DNA from: a bacterium
GTDB lineage: Bacteria > UBA8248
NCBI GenBank assembly: GCA_027622355.1
Contig: JAQBZT010000010.1
Coordinates: 1-23,021, forward strand
Reading direction: 5' to 3'
Length of the DNA stretch: 23,021 nt
Below, piece by piece: positions 6,819 to 14,478 of the stretch. The notes beneath the pieces were generated by a model. It did not search any database. It was given only the letters and a program-made list of their open reading frames with translations, and was not told where the DNA came from. The translations under genes were made by a program, and so were the position numbers. Positions within the stretch are counted from its first letter, which is position 1, and the number at the start of each line of letters is the position of its first letter.

Positions 6819-7472
6819 ATGAAAACAAAGCGGCAAGACAAAGCCAGGGAAAGTTTTCAGATTTTCGGGGAGAGCGGCGAGGTTCAGCCGATTCCCGCCG
6901 GCCTCGATCACTTCGCTTTCTTGGGTCTCCCGCGCCGGATGCGGCTCGACGAAAAGGAACTGGAGAAAAGATATTACGCGCTGAGCAAGAAGCTCCACCC
7001 CGACTACCATCAAGGCGAAACCGCATCGGTACGGATTCGCATCCTGGACGCCTCCGCCCGCCTCAACGAGGCGTACAAGATATTGAAGGATCCGCTTCGG
7101 CGGGCGGTGTACCTTGTCGAGCTCGAGAGCGGCAAGATGGCCGAGAACGACACCGCCCCTCCCTTGGAATTGATGGAGGAGATCCTCGAAGCCCAGGAGG
7201 CGGTTGCGGAACTCAAATGCTGTGACGGGGAAGAGGATGCGGCGCAGCAGCTTCGCAATCGGCTCAAGGCCGCCCGTGAGTGCTTCGAAGTTTTGCGCGC
7301 GGGGCAGTGGGCGACGCTCGAGGCTCTTTCCGGGAAATGGGATGCGGCGGCGGCGGCTGAAATCTCTCCCTCGGATGAAATCATCGACAAAATGCGGTCT
7401 GTGCTCGGGCAGAGAAACTATATCAACAACGTCCTCCGCAGCATCGAGGACGCACTTTTGGTGGCATTGTGA
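6819..7472 (+). CDS. hscB: Fe-S assembly J-domain co-chaperone HscB
   Basis: HscB brings IscU to HscA and stimulates its ATPase. From the ATG at 6819 the protein has 217 residues, longer than the roughly 170 of E. coli HscB. The J-domain starts around DHFAFLGLP (30-38), with LHPDYH holding the essential HPD (60-62), then LNEAYKILKDPLRRAVYL (82-99). The C-terminal half is a helical three-helix-bundle-like region with LELMEEILEAQEAV, where HscB meets IscU. An upstream TTG at 6759 would add 20 residues but sits in the putative hairpin and has no spaced ribosome site. No N-terminal zinc finger is present. The stop overlaps the hscA GTG. Confidence 0.88.
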   Translation: MKTKRQDKARESFQIFGESGEVQPIPAGLDHFAFLGLPRRMRLDEKELEKRYYALSKKLHPDYHQGETASVRIRILDASARLNEAYKILKDPLRRAVYLVELESGKMAENDTAPPLELMEEILEAQEAVAELKCCDGEEDAAQQLRNRLKAARECFEVLRAGQWATLEALSGKWDAAAAAEISPSDEIIDKMRSVLGQRNYINNVLRSIEDALLVAL

Positions 7473-9304
7473 GTGAAGTCGTCGGCATCGATCTGGGAAC
7501 GACCAACAGTCTTGTGGCGATCATGAAGGATGGCCGCCCCGAGGTGCTCGTTCCCGAGGGTGAGCGACCGCTCCTTCCTTCGGTCGTCAGCGTCCGGCCC
7601 GACCGGACTCTGGTGGGCGATGCCGCCCAGGCGGACCGCCTGACGAACAGCCGGAACGTCTTTTTCTCCATCAAGCGGTTCATGGGCCGGGGCTATGCCG
7701 ATCTGGAAAAGGATCTGCGGCACATGCCCTTTCAGATCGATCCCACCCAGCCCGATGTGGTTCATGTCCTGGCGAGAGGGCGGGCCTACAGCGCTCCCGA
7801 GGTGAGCGCGCTGATCCTCCGCGAGCTGAAGTTGCGCGCGGAAAAGACGCTCAAGCGGCCTGTCCTCCGTGCCGTCGTTACGGTCCCGGCCTATTTCAAT
7901 GACGCTCAACGCCAAGCCACGAAAGACGCGGGCCGGCTGGCCGGTCTCGAGGTGCTCCGCATCATCAATGAGCCGACGGCGGCTTCCCTGGCCTACGGGC
8001 TTCACAAGCGTGACCGGGGGGTCGTCGCCGTCTTCGATCTGGGCGGCGGCACGTTCGACATCTCCATTCTCCGGATCAAGGACGGGGTGTTCGAGGTGCT
8101 GGCGACCGGTGGCGACACCCATCTGGGCGGCGATGATTTTGATCGCGCCATCGCCGATCATCTTTTTGCGAAAGTGAAGGCGGAAACCGGGGCCGATCTT
8201 GCCGCAGATCCGGGAGCGGTGGCGGCGCTGGCGGTGGCGAGCGAGAAGGCAAAACGGGATTTCACCGAGTCCGATCGGACCGAGATTGCCCTGGAAAACC
8301 CAGGGGATACGGACCTTTCCTGGAAATGCACCCTGACCCGGCAAGAGATGGAGGAGATCGTCTCGCCCATCGCGCGCCGGACCATCACTCCCTGCCGGCG
8401 GGCGCTGGCGGATGCCGGAATCGCGCCGGAGGAGGTGGACGAGGTGATTCTCGTCGGCGGCTCGACCCGCATGCCGCTGATCCGGCGGATGGTGGAGGAG
8501 TTCTTCGGCCAAACGCCCCATTCCGAACTGAATCCGGATGAGGTGGTGGCGCTCGGCGCGGCCGTGCAAGCGGACATCCTGGCCGGCGGGCGCAAGGACA
8601 TGCTCCTTCTCGATGTGACCCCGCTCTCGCTGGGCATTGAGACCATGGGCGGCGCGATGGGGTGGATCGTTCCGCGGAACACGACCATTCCGACGAGTGC
8701 GCGCGAGACTTATACGACGTTCAAGGACAACCAGACCGGCGTGGACATTCACGTGCTTCAGGGGGAGCGGGAACTGGCGAAGGACAACCGTTCGCTTGCC
8801 CGCTTCAAGCTCGGGATCGATCCGGGCCCGGCCGGTCTTGCGCGGATCGAGGTCAACTTTCTCGTGGACGCCAACGGGATTCTCAGCGTGACGGCCCGTG
8901 ACATGCGGACGGGGAAGGCCGCCTCCGTGGACGTGCAGCCCTCCTACGGCCTGACTGACGAGCAGGTGGAGCATATGCTCCTCGATTCATTCGAATACGC
9001 CGAGGAGGACATTCGGGCCCGGCAGCTTCTCGAGGCCTGCAACGAGGCCGAAACCATGCTGATCGCCACGGCGCGGGCACTGCAGAGCTATTCCGGGGCG
9101 GAATCCGACGCGAAGGAAGCTGAGCGCGTTACCGCAGCCGTGGCCGCCCTGGAAGGGGCTGTTCGCGGCGGGAGCGCTCCTGCGATCCGGGAGAAGATCG
9201 ACGCGCTGAATGAAGTGACGATGCCGCTCGCCGAGCGGATGATGGACAATGTTCTCAAGGCGGCCTTGCAGAACAAGAAGGTGAGCGAGGCGCTCTCGGA
9301 CTAA
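7469..9304 (+). CDS. hscA: Hsp70-type Fe-S assembly chaperone HscA
   Basis: HscA is a specialised Hsp70 ATPase that binds the LPPVK loop of IscU and drives cluster release. The 611-residue protein has the ATPase signatures GIDLGTTNSLVA near the N-terminus, FDLGGGTFDIS, and ILVGGSTRMP, followed by the substrate-binding domain opening around DVTPLSLGIETMGG and a helical lid. Length is close to E. coli HscA (616), and the DnaK-type EEVD-like tail and long linker are absent. Sequence alone would not exclude a DnaK paralogue, but the position between hscB and fdx settles the name. It starts with GTG at 7469, overlapping the hscB TGA by GTGA. Confidence 0.95.
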   Translation: MSEVVGIDLGTTNSLVAIMKDGRPEVLVPEGERPLLPSVVSVRPDRTLVGDAAQADRLTNSRNVFFSIKRFMGRGYADLEKDLRHMPFQIDPTQPDVVHVLARGRAYSAPEVSALILRELKLRAEKTLKRPVLRAVVTVPAYFNDAQRQATKDAGRLAGLEVLRIINEPTAASLAYGLHKRDRGVVAVFDLGGGTFDISILRIKDGVFEVLATGGDTHLGGDDFDRAIADHLFAKVKAETGADLAADPGAVAALAVASEKAKRDFTESDRTEIALENPGDTDLSWKCTLTRQEMEEIVSPIARRTITPCRRALADAGIAPEEVDEVILVGGSTRMPLIRRMVEEFFGQTPHSELNPDEVVALGAAVQADILAGGRKDMLLLDVTPLSLGIETMGGAMGWIVPRNTTIPTSARETYTTFKDNQTGVDIHVLQGERELAKDNRSLARFKLGIDPGPAGLARIEVNFLVDANGILSVTARDMRTGKAASVDVQPSYGLTDEQVEHMLLDSFEYAEEDIRARQLLEACNEAETMLIATARALQSYSGAESDAKEAERVTAAVAALEGAVRGGSAPAIREKIDALNEVTMPLAERMMDNVLKAALQNKKVSEALSD

Positions 9305-9341
9305 AAACAACCTCGATTTCGGGGAGAGGCAGGGGAGCGGG

Positions 9342-9692
9342 ATGGCCAAACTTTTCTTTCGGGACGAAGACAAGGAAATAGAGATTCGGGCGGGCGAAAA
9401 TATTCTAGAAGTCGCCCTTGAAAACGGTATTCATTTGGATCATGCTTGCGGCGGTGTGTGCGCCTGCTCGACTTGCCATGTGAAAATTCTCGAGGGAGGG
9501 GATTTTTTCCCCGAGGCGGAGGAAGAGGAAGAAGATCAGCTCGACAACGCGCGCGATGTGGATCTGAACAGCCGGCTCGCATGCCAGTCGGTTCTGGTGC
9601 GGGACACGAATGAGGCCATCGTTGTCGAGATTCCCTTCTGGAACGTGAATCTGGTGAAAGAAGGCCCTGACGCGGCCCGCGAGGCCCACTAG
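9342..9692 (+). CDS. fdx: [2Fe-2S] ferredoxin, ISC adrenodoxin type
   Basis: This ferredoxin supplies electrons for cluster formation on IscU. The 116-residue protein has the ligand spacing of adrenodoxin-type ferredoxins: Cys36-x5-Cys42-x2-Cys45-x35-Cys81, in HACGGVCACSTCHV and LACQS. An additional cysteine, Cys40, falls within the ligand loop. A very acidic stretch PEAEEEEEDQLDNA (57-70) lies where partner proteins dock. GGGGAG about 10 nt upstream serves as ribosome binding site. It follows hscA by 37 bp. Confidence 0.95.
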   Translation: MAKLFFRDEDKEIEIRAGENILEVALENGIHLDHACGGVCACSTCHVKILEGGDFFPEAEEEEEDQLDNARDVDLNSRLACQSVLVRDTNEAIVVEIPFWNVNLVKEGPDAAREAH

Positions 9693-9712
9693 GCGCTGCA
9701 GGAGAGAAGGTT

Positions 9713-9931
9713 TTGCAGAAACTGAGCTGGGATGACGCGGAAGACATCGGGATCGCCCTGTTCGAGAAACATCCTGATACCGATCCACTCTCGGTCCGCT
9801 TTACCGATCTGCATGAGTGGGTATGCAACCTGAAGGATTTCGTGGGTGACCCCATGGAGTCCAACGAGGGAAAGCTTGAGGCGATCCAGATGGCCTGGTT
9901 GACTGAATACCAAGAGGAAAACGGCGGATAA
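9713..9931 (+). CDS. iscX: IscX, small ISC accessory protein
   Basis: IscX is a small acidic protein that binds iron and IscS and tunes desulfurase activity. The 72-residue product shows the family core LSWDDAEDIGIALFEK, then VRFTDLHEWV and SNEGKLEAIQMAWL, and aligns along its length with E. coli IscX (66 residues). It starts with TTG at 9713. GGAGAGAAGG at 9701-9710 supports this, and no in-frame ATG precedes the conserved region. It lies 20 bp after fdx, the standard place at the end of proteobacterial isc operons. Confidence 0.93.
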   Translation: MQKLSWDDAEDIGIALFEKHPDTDPLSVRFTDLHEWVCNLKDFVGDPMESNEGKLEAIQMAWLTEYQEENGG

Positions 9932-9951
9932 CCGTCGTTCGCCAGTGAAAG

Positions 9952-10545
9952 ATGACGGAGTCACAAAAGGCGCCGGGACAGACAAAGGACGCCAGAGAGA
10001 TCCCCGGCGGTCCCCATCCTGCGGGCGAAAAAAACAGATTGGCAGCCGGAGGCCCGGGCCCGAAGGGCCGGATCCTGGTGGTGGATGACGACAAGGTCAC
10101 CACGGCCATGATCGAAAAGGTGTTGTCCAAGGAAGGCTTCGAGGTGGCGGTGGTGAACGACCCCAAAGAAGCCCTGAACGCGGAGCTCCCCTTCACGCCC
10201 CAGGTCATTTTGATGGATGTGTTGATGCCCGGGGTGTCGGGCATCGAGCTCACCCGCCTCCTGAAGAAAGGGCTGGAGTCTCACCCCATCCGCATCATCA
10301 TTTTCTCGGCCCTGAAAGGAAAAGCCGACATCGAAAAGGCCCTCGAGGCCGGCGCGGACGCCTACCTGACCAAGCCGGTGGAAAGAAAGCAACTAATCCA
10401 GCAAGTGTTTACTCAGCTTCGCGCCGTCAAGGCGGAGGAGACGATCACGGAGATTCGCGATCTTACCTCCACCCGCGAAGGAGCCCCAACGGCCCGCCTT
10501 GAGGCCATCGCCCGGCTTCTCCGGGAAAACGGTTTTGATTCCTAG
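9952..10545 (+). CDS. Single-domain response regulator (receiver only)
   Basis: The 197-residue protein has a low-complexity Gly/Pro-rich N-terminus of about 38 residues, then a CheY-like receiver: VVDDD with Asp45-Asp46, MDVLMPG with phospho-acceptor Asp89, FSA with Ser119, and LTKP with Lys141. The remaining C-terminus is a short helical tail of about 45 residues with no recognisable output domain. It should act through protein contacts, or serve in a phosphorelay, in the cytoplasm. It begins 20 bp after the iscX stop, so it is probably co-transcribed with the isc genes. No histidine kinase is in the window. Its target is unknown. Confidence 0.85.
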   Translation: MTESQKAPGQTKDAREIPGGPHPAGEKNRLAAGGPGPKGRILVVDDDKVTTAMIEKVLSKEGFEVAVVNDPKEALNAELPFTPQVILMDVLMPGVSGIELTRLLKKGLESHPIRIIIFSALKGKADIEKALEAGADAYLTKPVERKQLIQQVFTQLRAVKAEETITEIRDLTSTREGAPTARLEAIARLLRENGFDS

Positions 10546-10583
10546 GTTTTCCACGCACCCCCTCCGCAAATAGACACCCCCGG

Positions 10584-10604
10584 GCGGTTCAGCAGAATCC
10601 GCAC
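10584..10604 (+). terminator. Weak bulged hairpin after the response regulator gene
   Basis: GCGG-TTC (10584-10590) can pair with GAA-CCGC (10595-10602) with one bulged T and an AGCA loop. It is followed by a C-rich run and only scattered T residues, so it is at best a poor intrinsic terminator for the isc transcript. The rest of the 169-bp gap holds no other clear signal apart from the palindrome at 10676. Confidence 0.2.
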
Positions 10605-10675
10605 CCCCCCTTGTTCTCCTTGTCCGGCTGTCCCTTTTCCCGCGCTTTCCCTTGGGCTACGATGGCCCTCTCGTA

Positions 10676-10685
10676 GGTTCGAACC
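10676..10685. promoter_or_regulatory. 10-bp perfect palindrome upstream of crotonase gene
   Basis: GGTTCGAACC is perfectly self-complementary and lies 30 bp before the predicted GTG start of the crotonase-family gene, just after a -10-like TACGAT (10658-10663). It could be an operator for a dimeric regulator. It also resembles a tRNA T-loop by chance, but no tRNA surrounds it. Confidence 0.25.
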
Positions 10686-10714
10686 GGATTTGTCAAAGCG
10701 CCAGGAGGCCGAGC

Positions 10715-11521
10715 GTGGCAGAGGAAAAATTCGCAGGCGGAAAATTGATCCTTCGCCGGGAAGGACCGATCGCCACCGTTGTGCTCAATCACCCCGAAAA
10801 GATGAACGCCATCGAGTTGGAGATGTGGGCCGGGCTCGGCAGGATTTTGCCCAGGCTCGAAAAGGACGACACCGTTCGGGTTCTCGTTTTCCGGGGGGCG
10901 GGCGTCAAGGCCTTCTCCGCCGGTGCGGACATCTCCCGCTTTAAAAGCGAGCGCTTCAGTTCCGCCCAGGCGCGGGCTTACGCCGAAAACGGCTTCTGGG
11001 CGGTGGACGCGATCGAAGCGTTTTCCAAGCCCACCCTTTCCCTGATCGAGGGGGCGTGCGTGGGCGGCGGGGCGGAACTTGCCTCCTCGACCGACATTCG
11101 CATCGCGGGCGAGTCGAGCCGGTTCGGCGTCCCCACCGCAAAGCTCGGGCTGGTCGCGGGCCACGCCGAGCTGCGCCGGTTCCTGAACATCATCGGGCCG
11201 GCCCGCACGCTGGAGATGCTCTACACGGCGCGTCTTTTCTCGGCCCAGGAGATGTTGGCGGCGGGCTTTCTCTCTCGCGTGGTGCCGGACGCGGAAGTCG
11301 AAAAGACCGTTTACGAGACGGCCGGGCGCATCGCCTCCCTCGCGCCGCTCGTTCATCACTGGCACAAGCGGTTTATCCGGAAGATATTGAGTGACCCCTC
11401 TCTCTCGGATTTGACGGAAGAGGAGATCGCCGAGCAGTTCGCGTGCTTCGATACCGCGGATTTCCGCGAGGGCGTTTCGGCGTTTCTTGAAAAAAGAACG
11501 CCCCAGTTCAAAGGAGAATAA
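10715..11521 (+). CDS. Enoyl-CoA hydratase/isomerase (crotonase) family protein
   Basis: The 268-residue crotonase-fold protein begins at GTG 10715, 6 nt after AGGAGG (10703-10708). The frame is open further upstream, but the added residues are not conserved. KAFSAGADIS (65-74) and GACVGGGAELA (113-123) form the CoA-thioester oxyanion hole. Glu121 matches the first catalytic Glu of hydratases, but the second Glu position, in FGVPT (137-141), is Thr141. A classical hydratase uses both, so this may be an isomerase, decarboxylase or lyase of the family rather than a fatty-acid hydratase. The CaiB-type gene begins 1 bp after its stop, suggesting a shared acyl-CoA pathway. Confidence 0.88.
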   Translation: MAEEKFAGGKLILRREGPIATVVLNHPEKMNAIELEMWAGLGRILPRLEKDDTVRVLVFRGAGVKAFSAGADISRFKSERFSSAQARAYAENGFWAVDAIEAFSKPTLSLIEGACVGGGAELASSTDIRIAGESSRFGVPTAKLGLVAGHAELRRFLNIIGPARTLEMLYTARLFSAQEMLAAGFLSRVVPDAEVEKTVYETAGRIASLAPLVHHWHKRFIRKILSDPSLSDLTEEEIAEQFACFDTADFREGVSAFLEKRTPQFKGE

Positions 11522-11522
11522 G

Positions 11523-12722
11523 ATGCCGGGAAGCGGCGGCCCGCTCGAGGGGGTGCGCGTCATCGAGGCCTGCCAGGTGATGGCGGGGCCTTTTTGCGCA
11601 TGCCTGCTGGGGGACATGGGGGCCGATGTCATCAAAGTCGAAAAACCGGGAGGCGGGGACGACGCGCGGCTCATCGGGCGCCATTTCGCGGGGGACGACG
11701 GTTTCGGTTTCATGAACCTGAACCGGAACAAGCGGAGCATTGTCGTCAACTTCAAGGACGAGGAAGGGCAGGCGATTGTCCGGGAACTGGTCGCCTCCGC
11801 CGACATTTTTATACAGAACATGCGGCCGGGGACGATCGAAAAGCTGGGCCTGGGCTACGAGGCCCTGAAAGAGATAAACCCCGGCCTCGTCTACGTTTCA
11901 ATATCGGGCTATGGCCGCACGGGACCTTACAAGGATCGGCCGGGGTTCGATCTCGTCTCCCAGGGGTTTTCCAGCCTCATGAGCTTCACGGGCGAGCCAA
12001 ACCGGCCCCCCGCGAAAATCCCGGTGCCCATCTGCGATCTGAACGCGGGCATGTACTCCGCCTTCTCGGCGCTCTCGGCCTACATCTACAAGCAGAAGAC
12101 CGGCAAAGGCCAGCTGGTGGACGTTTCCCTGACTGATGCCGGGCTCGGCTACACCTTCTGGCAGGCGTCCCAGTTTTTCCCCTCGGGCGATTCGCCCTAC
12201 CCGCGCGGCTCGGCCCACGAACTGACCGCCCCCTACCAGGCGTTCCGGTGCGCCGACGGCCACATCGTGCTCGGGGCGGCGAACCAGTCGAACTGGGGAA
12301 GGATGTGCCGGGCCATCGGGCGCGAGGATTTGATGGCGCGGGAGGAATATTCGAATTCGAAAAACCGGGGGCTGAACTATCTTCTGTTGGCCGAGGAGCT
12401 CGAAGCGGTCTTTCTCACCGGTACGCGGGCGGAGTGGCTGGCCAAGCTGGAAAAGGCCGGGGTTCCCTGCGGACCGATTCACAACATGGCAGAGGCGTTC
12501 GCCCATCCGCAGATTCAGGCGCGGGAGATGTCCGTCGAGGTGGAGCATCCGGTGGCCGGAAAGATGCAGGTGCTCGGCTTTCCGCCCAAGCTCTCGGAGA
12601 CCCGGGCCGGGGTGCGCGGACCCGCCCCCCTGCTGGGACAGCACACCGACGAAATTCTCCGGGCGGCGGGGAAGGGCGCCGCGGAAATTCAGCGCCTTCG
12701 CGATCAGGGAGTGGTCTCCTGA
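11523..12722 (+). CDS. CaiB/BaiF (family III) CoA-transferase
   Basis: Family III CoA-transferases move CoA between carboxylic acids, as in formyl-CoA/oxalate and carnitine metabolism. The 399-residue protein opens PLEGVRVIEACQVMAGPFC, followed by GDMGADVIKVEKPGGGD, the CoA-binding start of the family. SGYGRTGPY (128-136) and PGFDLVSQGFSSLMSFTGE precede Asp172 in ICDLNAGMY, which corresponds to the catalytic Asp of formyl-CoA transferase. QLVDVSL (197-203) and a C-terminal domain follow. ATG at 11523 has AAGGAGA just upstream, inside the end of the crotonase gene. The acyl substrate cannot be told from sequence. A short-chain acyl-CoA racemase is an alternative within the family. Confidence 0.9.
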   Translation: MPGSGGPLEGVRVIEACQVMAGPFCACLLGDMGADVIKVEKPGGGDDARLIGRHFAGDDGFGFMNLNRNKRSIVVNFKDEEGQAIVRELVASADIFIQNMRPGTIEKLGLGYEALKEINPGLVYVSISGYGRTGPYKDRPGFDLVSQGFSSLMSFTGEPNRPPAKIPVPICDLNAGMYSAFSALSAYIYKQKTGKGQLVDVSLTDAGLGYTFWQASQFFPSGDSPYPRGSAHELTAPYQAFRCADGHIVLGAANQSNWGRMCRAIGREDLMAREEYSNSKNRGLNYLLLAEELEAVFLTGTRAEWLAKLEKAGVPCGPIHNMAEAFAHPQIQAREMSVEVEHPVAGKMQVLGFPPKLSETRAGVRGPAPLLGQHTDEILRAAGKGAAEIQRLRDQGVVS

Positions 12723-12745
12723 CCCGGCGCCCTGCGGGAGAGAAG

Positions 12746-13468
12746 ATGCCGAACGAACCGGACGCGCTCCCCGCGGGCATCTATCTGATAGCCACCCCCA
12801 TCGGCAACATGGAGGATATCTCCGATCGGCAGCGCCGCATCCTGCGCGAGTGCGATATAGTGGCCTGCGAGGACACGCGGCGGACCGGTCTTCTTCTCTC
12901 CCGTCTGGGGATCAAAAAACCGCTCCTGAGCTATCACGAACACAACGAGCGCGAGCGCGCCGAAGAACTCGCGGCGCGGGCCGCCGGGGGCGAGCGCGTG
13001 GCGGTGGTCTCCGATGCGGGTACGCCGGGGATCTCGGACCCCGCCTACCGCGTGGTGCGCGCGGCGGTGGAGCAGAAGGTGCCCGTCGTTCCGGTTCCCG
13101 GGCCCTCCTCGGTGATGGCGGCGCTCGTGGCGTCGGGGCTTCCGACCGATCGGTTCGTGTATGAGGGCTTTCTTCCCCCGAAGGGAGAAAAGCGCCTCCG
13201 CCGGCTCGAAGCGCTCCTCGAGGAGGAGCGGACGGTTCTCGTTTTCGAGTCTCCGCACAGGGTGCCCCGGCTGGTCAAGGAGATCGCCGATCGCGCTCCG
13301 GGGCGGCCCGTGGCCATCGCGCGAGAGCTGACGAAGATCCACGAGGAATTCATACGCGGCTCCGCGGCGGAGCTGGCGGCCTTGCTCGAGGGACGCACCC
13401 TCAAGGGGGAGTGCGTCGTCATGTTCGGGCCGAAAAGGTCGGATAAAGAGGCCGGGGGCGAATCCTGA
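12746..13468 (+). CDS. rsmI: 16S rRNA (cytidine1402-2'-O)-methyltransferase
   Basis: RsmI uses SAM to methylate the ribose of C1402 in the 16S rRNA decoding centre. The 240-residue tetrapyrrole-methylase-fold protein shows YLIATPIGNMEDIS near the start, CEDTRRTGLLLSRLG, VVSDAGTPGISDPAY, and VPGPSSVMAALVASGLPTDR, all standard for the family. It ends soon after GECVVMFG and lacks the extra C-terminal region of longer homologues (about 280 residues). The ATG at 12746 has GGGAGAGAAG just upstream. The frame is open much further back, but only inside the CoA-transferase gene. Its link to the two acyl-CoA genes before it is probably positional only. Confidence 0.93.
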   Translation: MPNEPDALPAGIYLIATPIGNMEDISDRQRRILRECDIVACEDTRRTGLLLSRLGIKKPLLSYHEHNERERAEELAARAAGGERVAVVSDAGTPGISDPAYRVVRAAVEQKVPVVPVPGPSSVMAALVASGLPTDRFVYEGFLPPKGEKRLRRLEALLEEERTVLVFESPHRVPRLVKEIADRAPGRPVAIARELTKIHEEFIRGSAAELAALLEGRTLKGECVVMFGPKRSDKEAGGES

Positions 13469-13525
13469 CCCAGGGGGAAGAGAATGGGGTTTGGATTGTT
13501 ATCCTAAAATGGAGGTAGTTCCGCC

Positions 13526-13558
13526 GGCCGGGGTTTTCCGTGTTCGGCCATTTTTTTC
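13526..13558 (+). terminator. Intrinsic terminator after rsmI
   Basis: GGCCG (13526-13530) pairs with CGGCC (13545-13549) around a 14-nt loop that can itself fold as GG-TTTT-CC. An A and seven T residues (13551-13557) follow. This should end transcription of the crotonase-CaiB-rsmI unit. It is only 25 bp before the parvulin start codon, so any promoter for that gene lying upstream would have to read through it. Confidence 0.55.
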
Positions 13559-13582
13559 TTTCATGGAAGCAGGGAGTTATCG

Positions 13583-14456
13583 ATGAAGACCCTTTTTGGC
13601 AAATTCGGGACAAGAGCGATTCTCCTTCCGGCGCTCGCCGCGGCGCTCATGGGCGCCCCGGCCCTCGGCGCGGAAAAGGCCGAGGATCCGAAAACGGTGG
13701 TTCTCGCCACGGTCGGCGAAAGGAAGGTCACCCTTTTTGATGTGGACGACTTCATTCGCCGCCTGCCCGAGCGCGTTCAGCCGATCGCCCGGCAGCGCAA
13801 GAGCGAAATACTCCGCAATTTGGTGAACCGCATATTGATGCTCGAAATGGCGGGGGACGAAAAGATCGGCCGAAACCCGGAGATTCAGGACCGTATCCGG
13901 CAGGCGCGGAACGAAATCCTGATCCAGGAAGCGCTGCGGACGGTGGAGCTGCACTCCAGGCCTACGAAGGAGGAATTGCGGGCGGAGTATGAGAAAAACA
14001 AAGCCAAGTACCGGCAGGGTGAAAACGTCACGGCCGCGCACATCATGGTTGCTTCGGAAGCGGAAGCCAAAACGCTTCTTCAGAAGCTCAAGTAAGGGCG
14101 AGAAATTCGACGAGTTGGCCCGCAAATACTCTCTTGCTCCCGAACGGGGGCAGGGGGGAAGCCTGGGCAAGATGCAGCGCGGCCAGTATATGCGGACCGG
14201 CCTTCCCCAGATCATCGAAGAAACGGCCTTTTCCCTGAAGACGGGCGCCTACAGCGGCGCCGTAAAGAGCATTTACGGATGGCATGTGGTTCATTCCATT
14301 GCCAAGGAAGACGGAAAGACGCTTGCGTTCGACGAGGCGCGCTCCAAAATAACAGAAGAGCTCGGAGAGAAAAAACGGAATAACGCCCTGCGCGCAGCGC
14401 TGGAGCGCATGAAGAAGAAGCATCCGGTAAAGACATACCCTGAGAGAATCCGCTAG
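13583..14456 (+). pseudogene. SurA/PrsA-type parvulin peptidyl-prolyl isomerase, frameshifted
   Basis: This is a periplasmic folding catalyst and chaperone. ATG 13583, preceded by AGGGAG, begins a signal peptide (MKTLFGKFGTRAILLPALAA, ending near LGA) and a SurA_N-like helical region. The parvulin domain begins VTAAHIMVAS. The frame then meets TAA at 14093-14095, after 170 residues. One frame over, the protein continues KGEKFDELARKYS, GGSLGKMQRGQ, ETAFSLKTGAYS and YGWHVVHSI, which completes the domain up to 14456. Dropping one base, such as T14093, would give an intact 290-residue protein. Everything else is conserved, so a base-call or assembly error or a very recent mutation are the main explanations. 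Confidence 0.82.
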
Positions 14457-14478
14457 GCGAAAGCGGTACGTTTTATTC
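14450..14478 (+). terminator. Possible terminator at the parvulin stop codon
   Basis: CCGCT (14450-14454), which includes part of the stop region, pairs with AGCGG (14462-14466) around a 7-nt loop. TACGTTTTATT follows. It would end the parvulin transcript before the convergent MFS gene, whose stop is at 14473. The stem is short. Confidence 0.35.

Noticed and set aside
7418..8974. 518-codon open frame antisense to hscA
   Set aside because: It is a by-product of GC-rich codon use opposite a strongly conserved gene and has no recognisable domain.
10671..10690. T-loop-like GGTTCGAACC suggesting a tRNA
   Set aside because: The flanks do not form a 5-bp T-stem, and there is no anticodon arm, D arm or acceptor stem around it.
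14088..14100. Programmed +1 frameshift in the parvulin gene
   Set aside because: The last in-frame codon AAG would re-pair badly after a +1 slip and no stimulatory Shine-Dalgarno or structure is clear; error or mutation is simpler.
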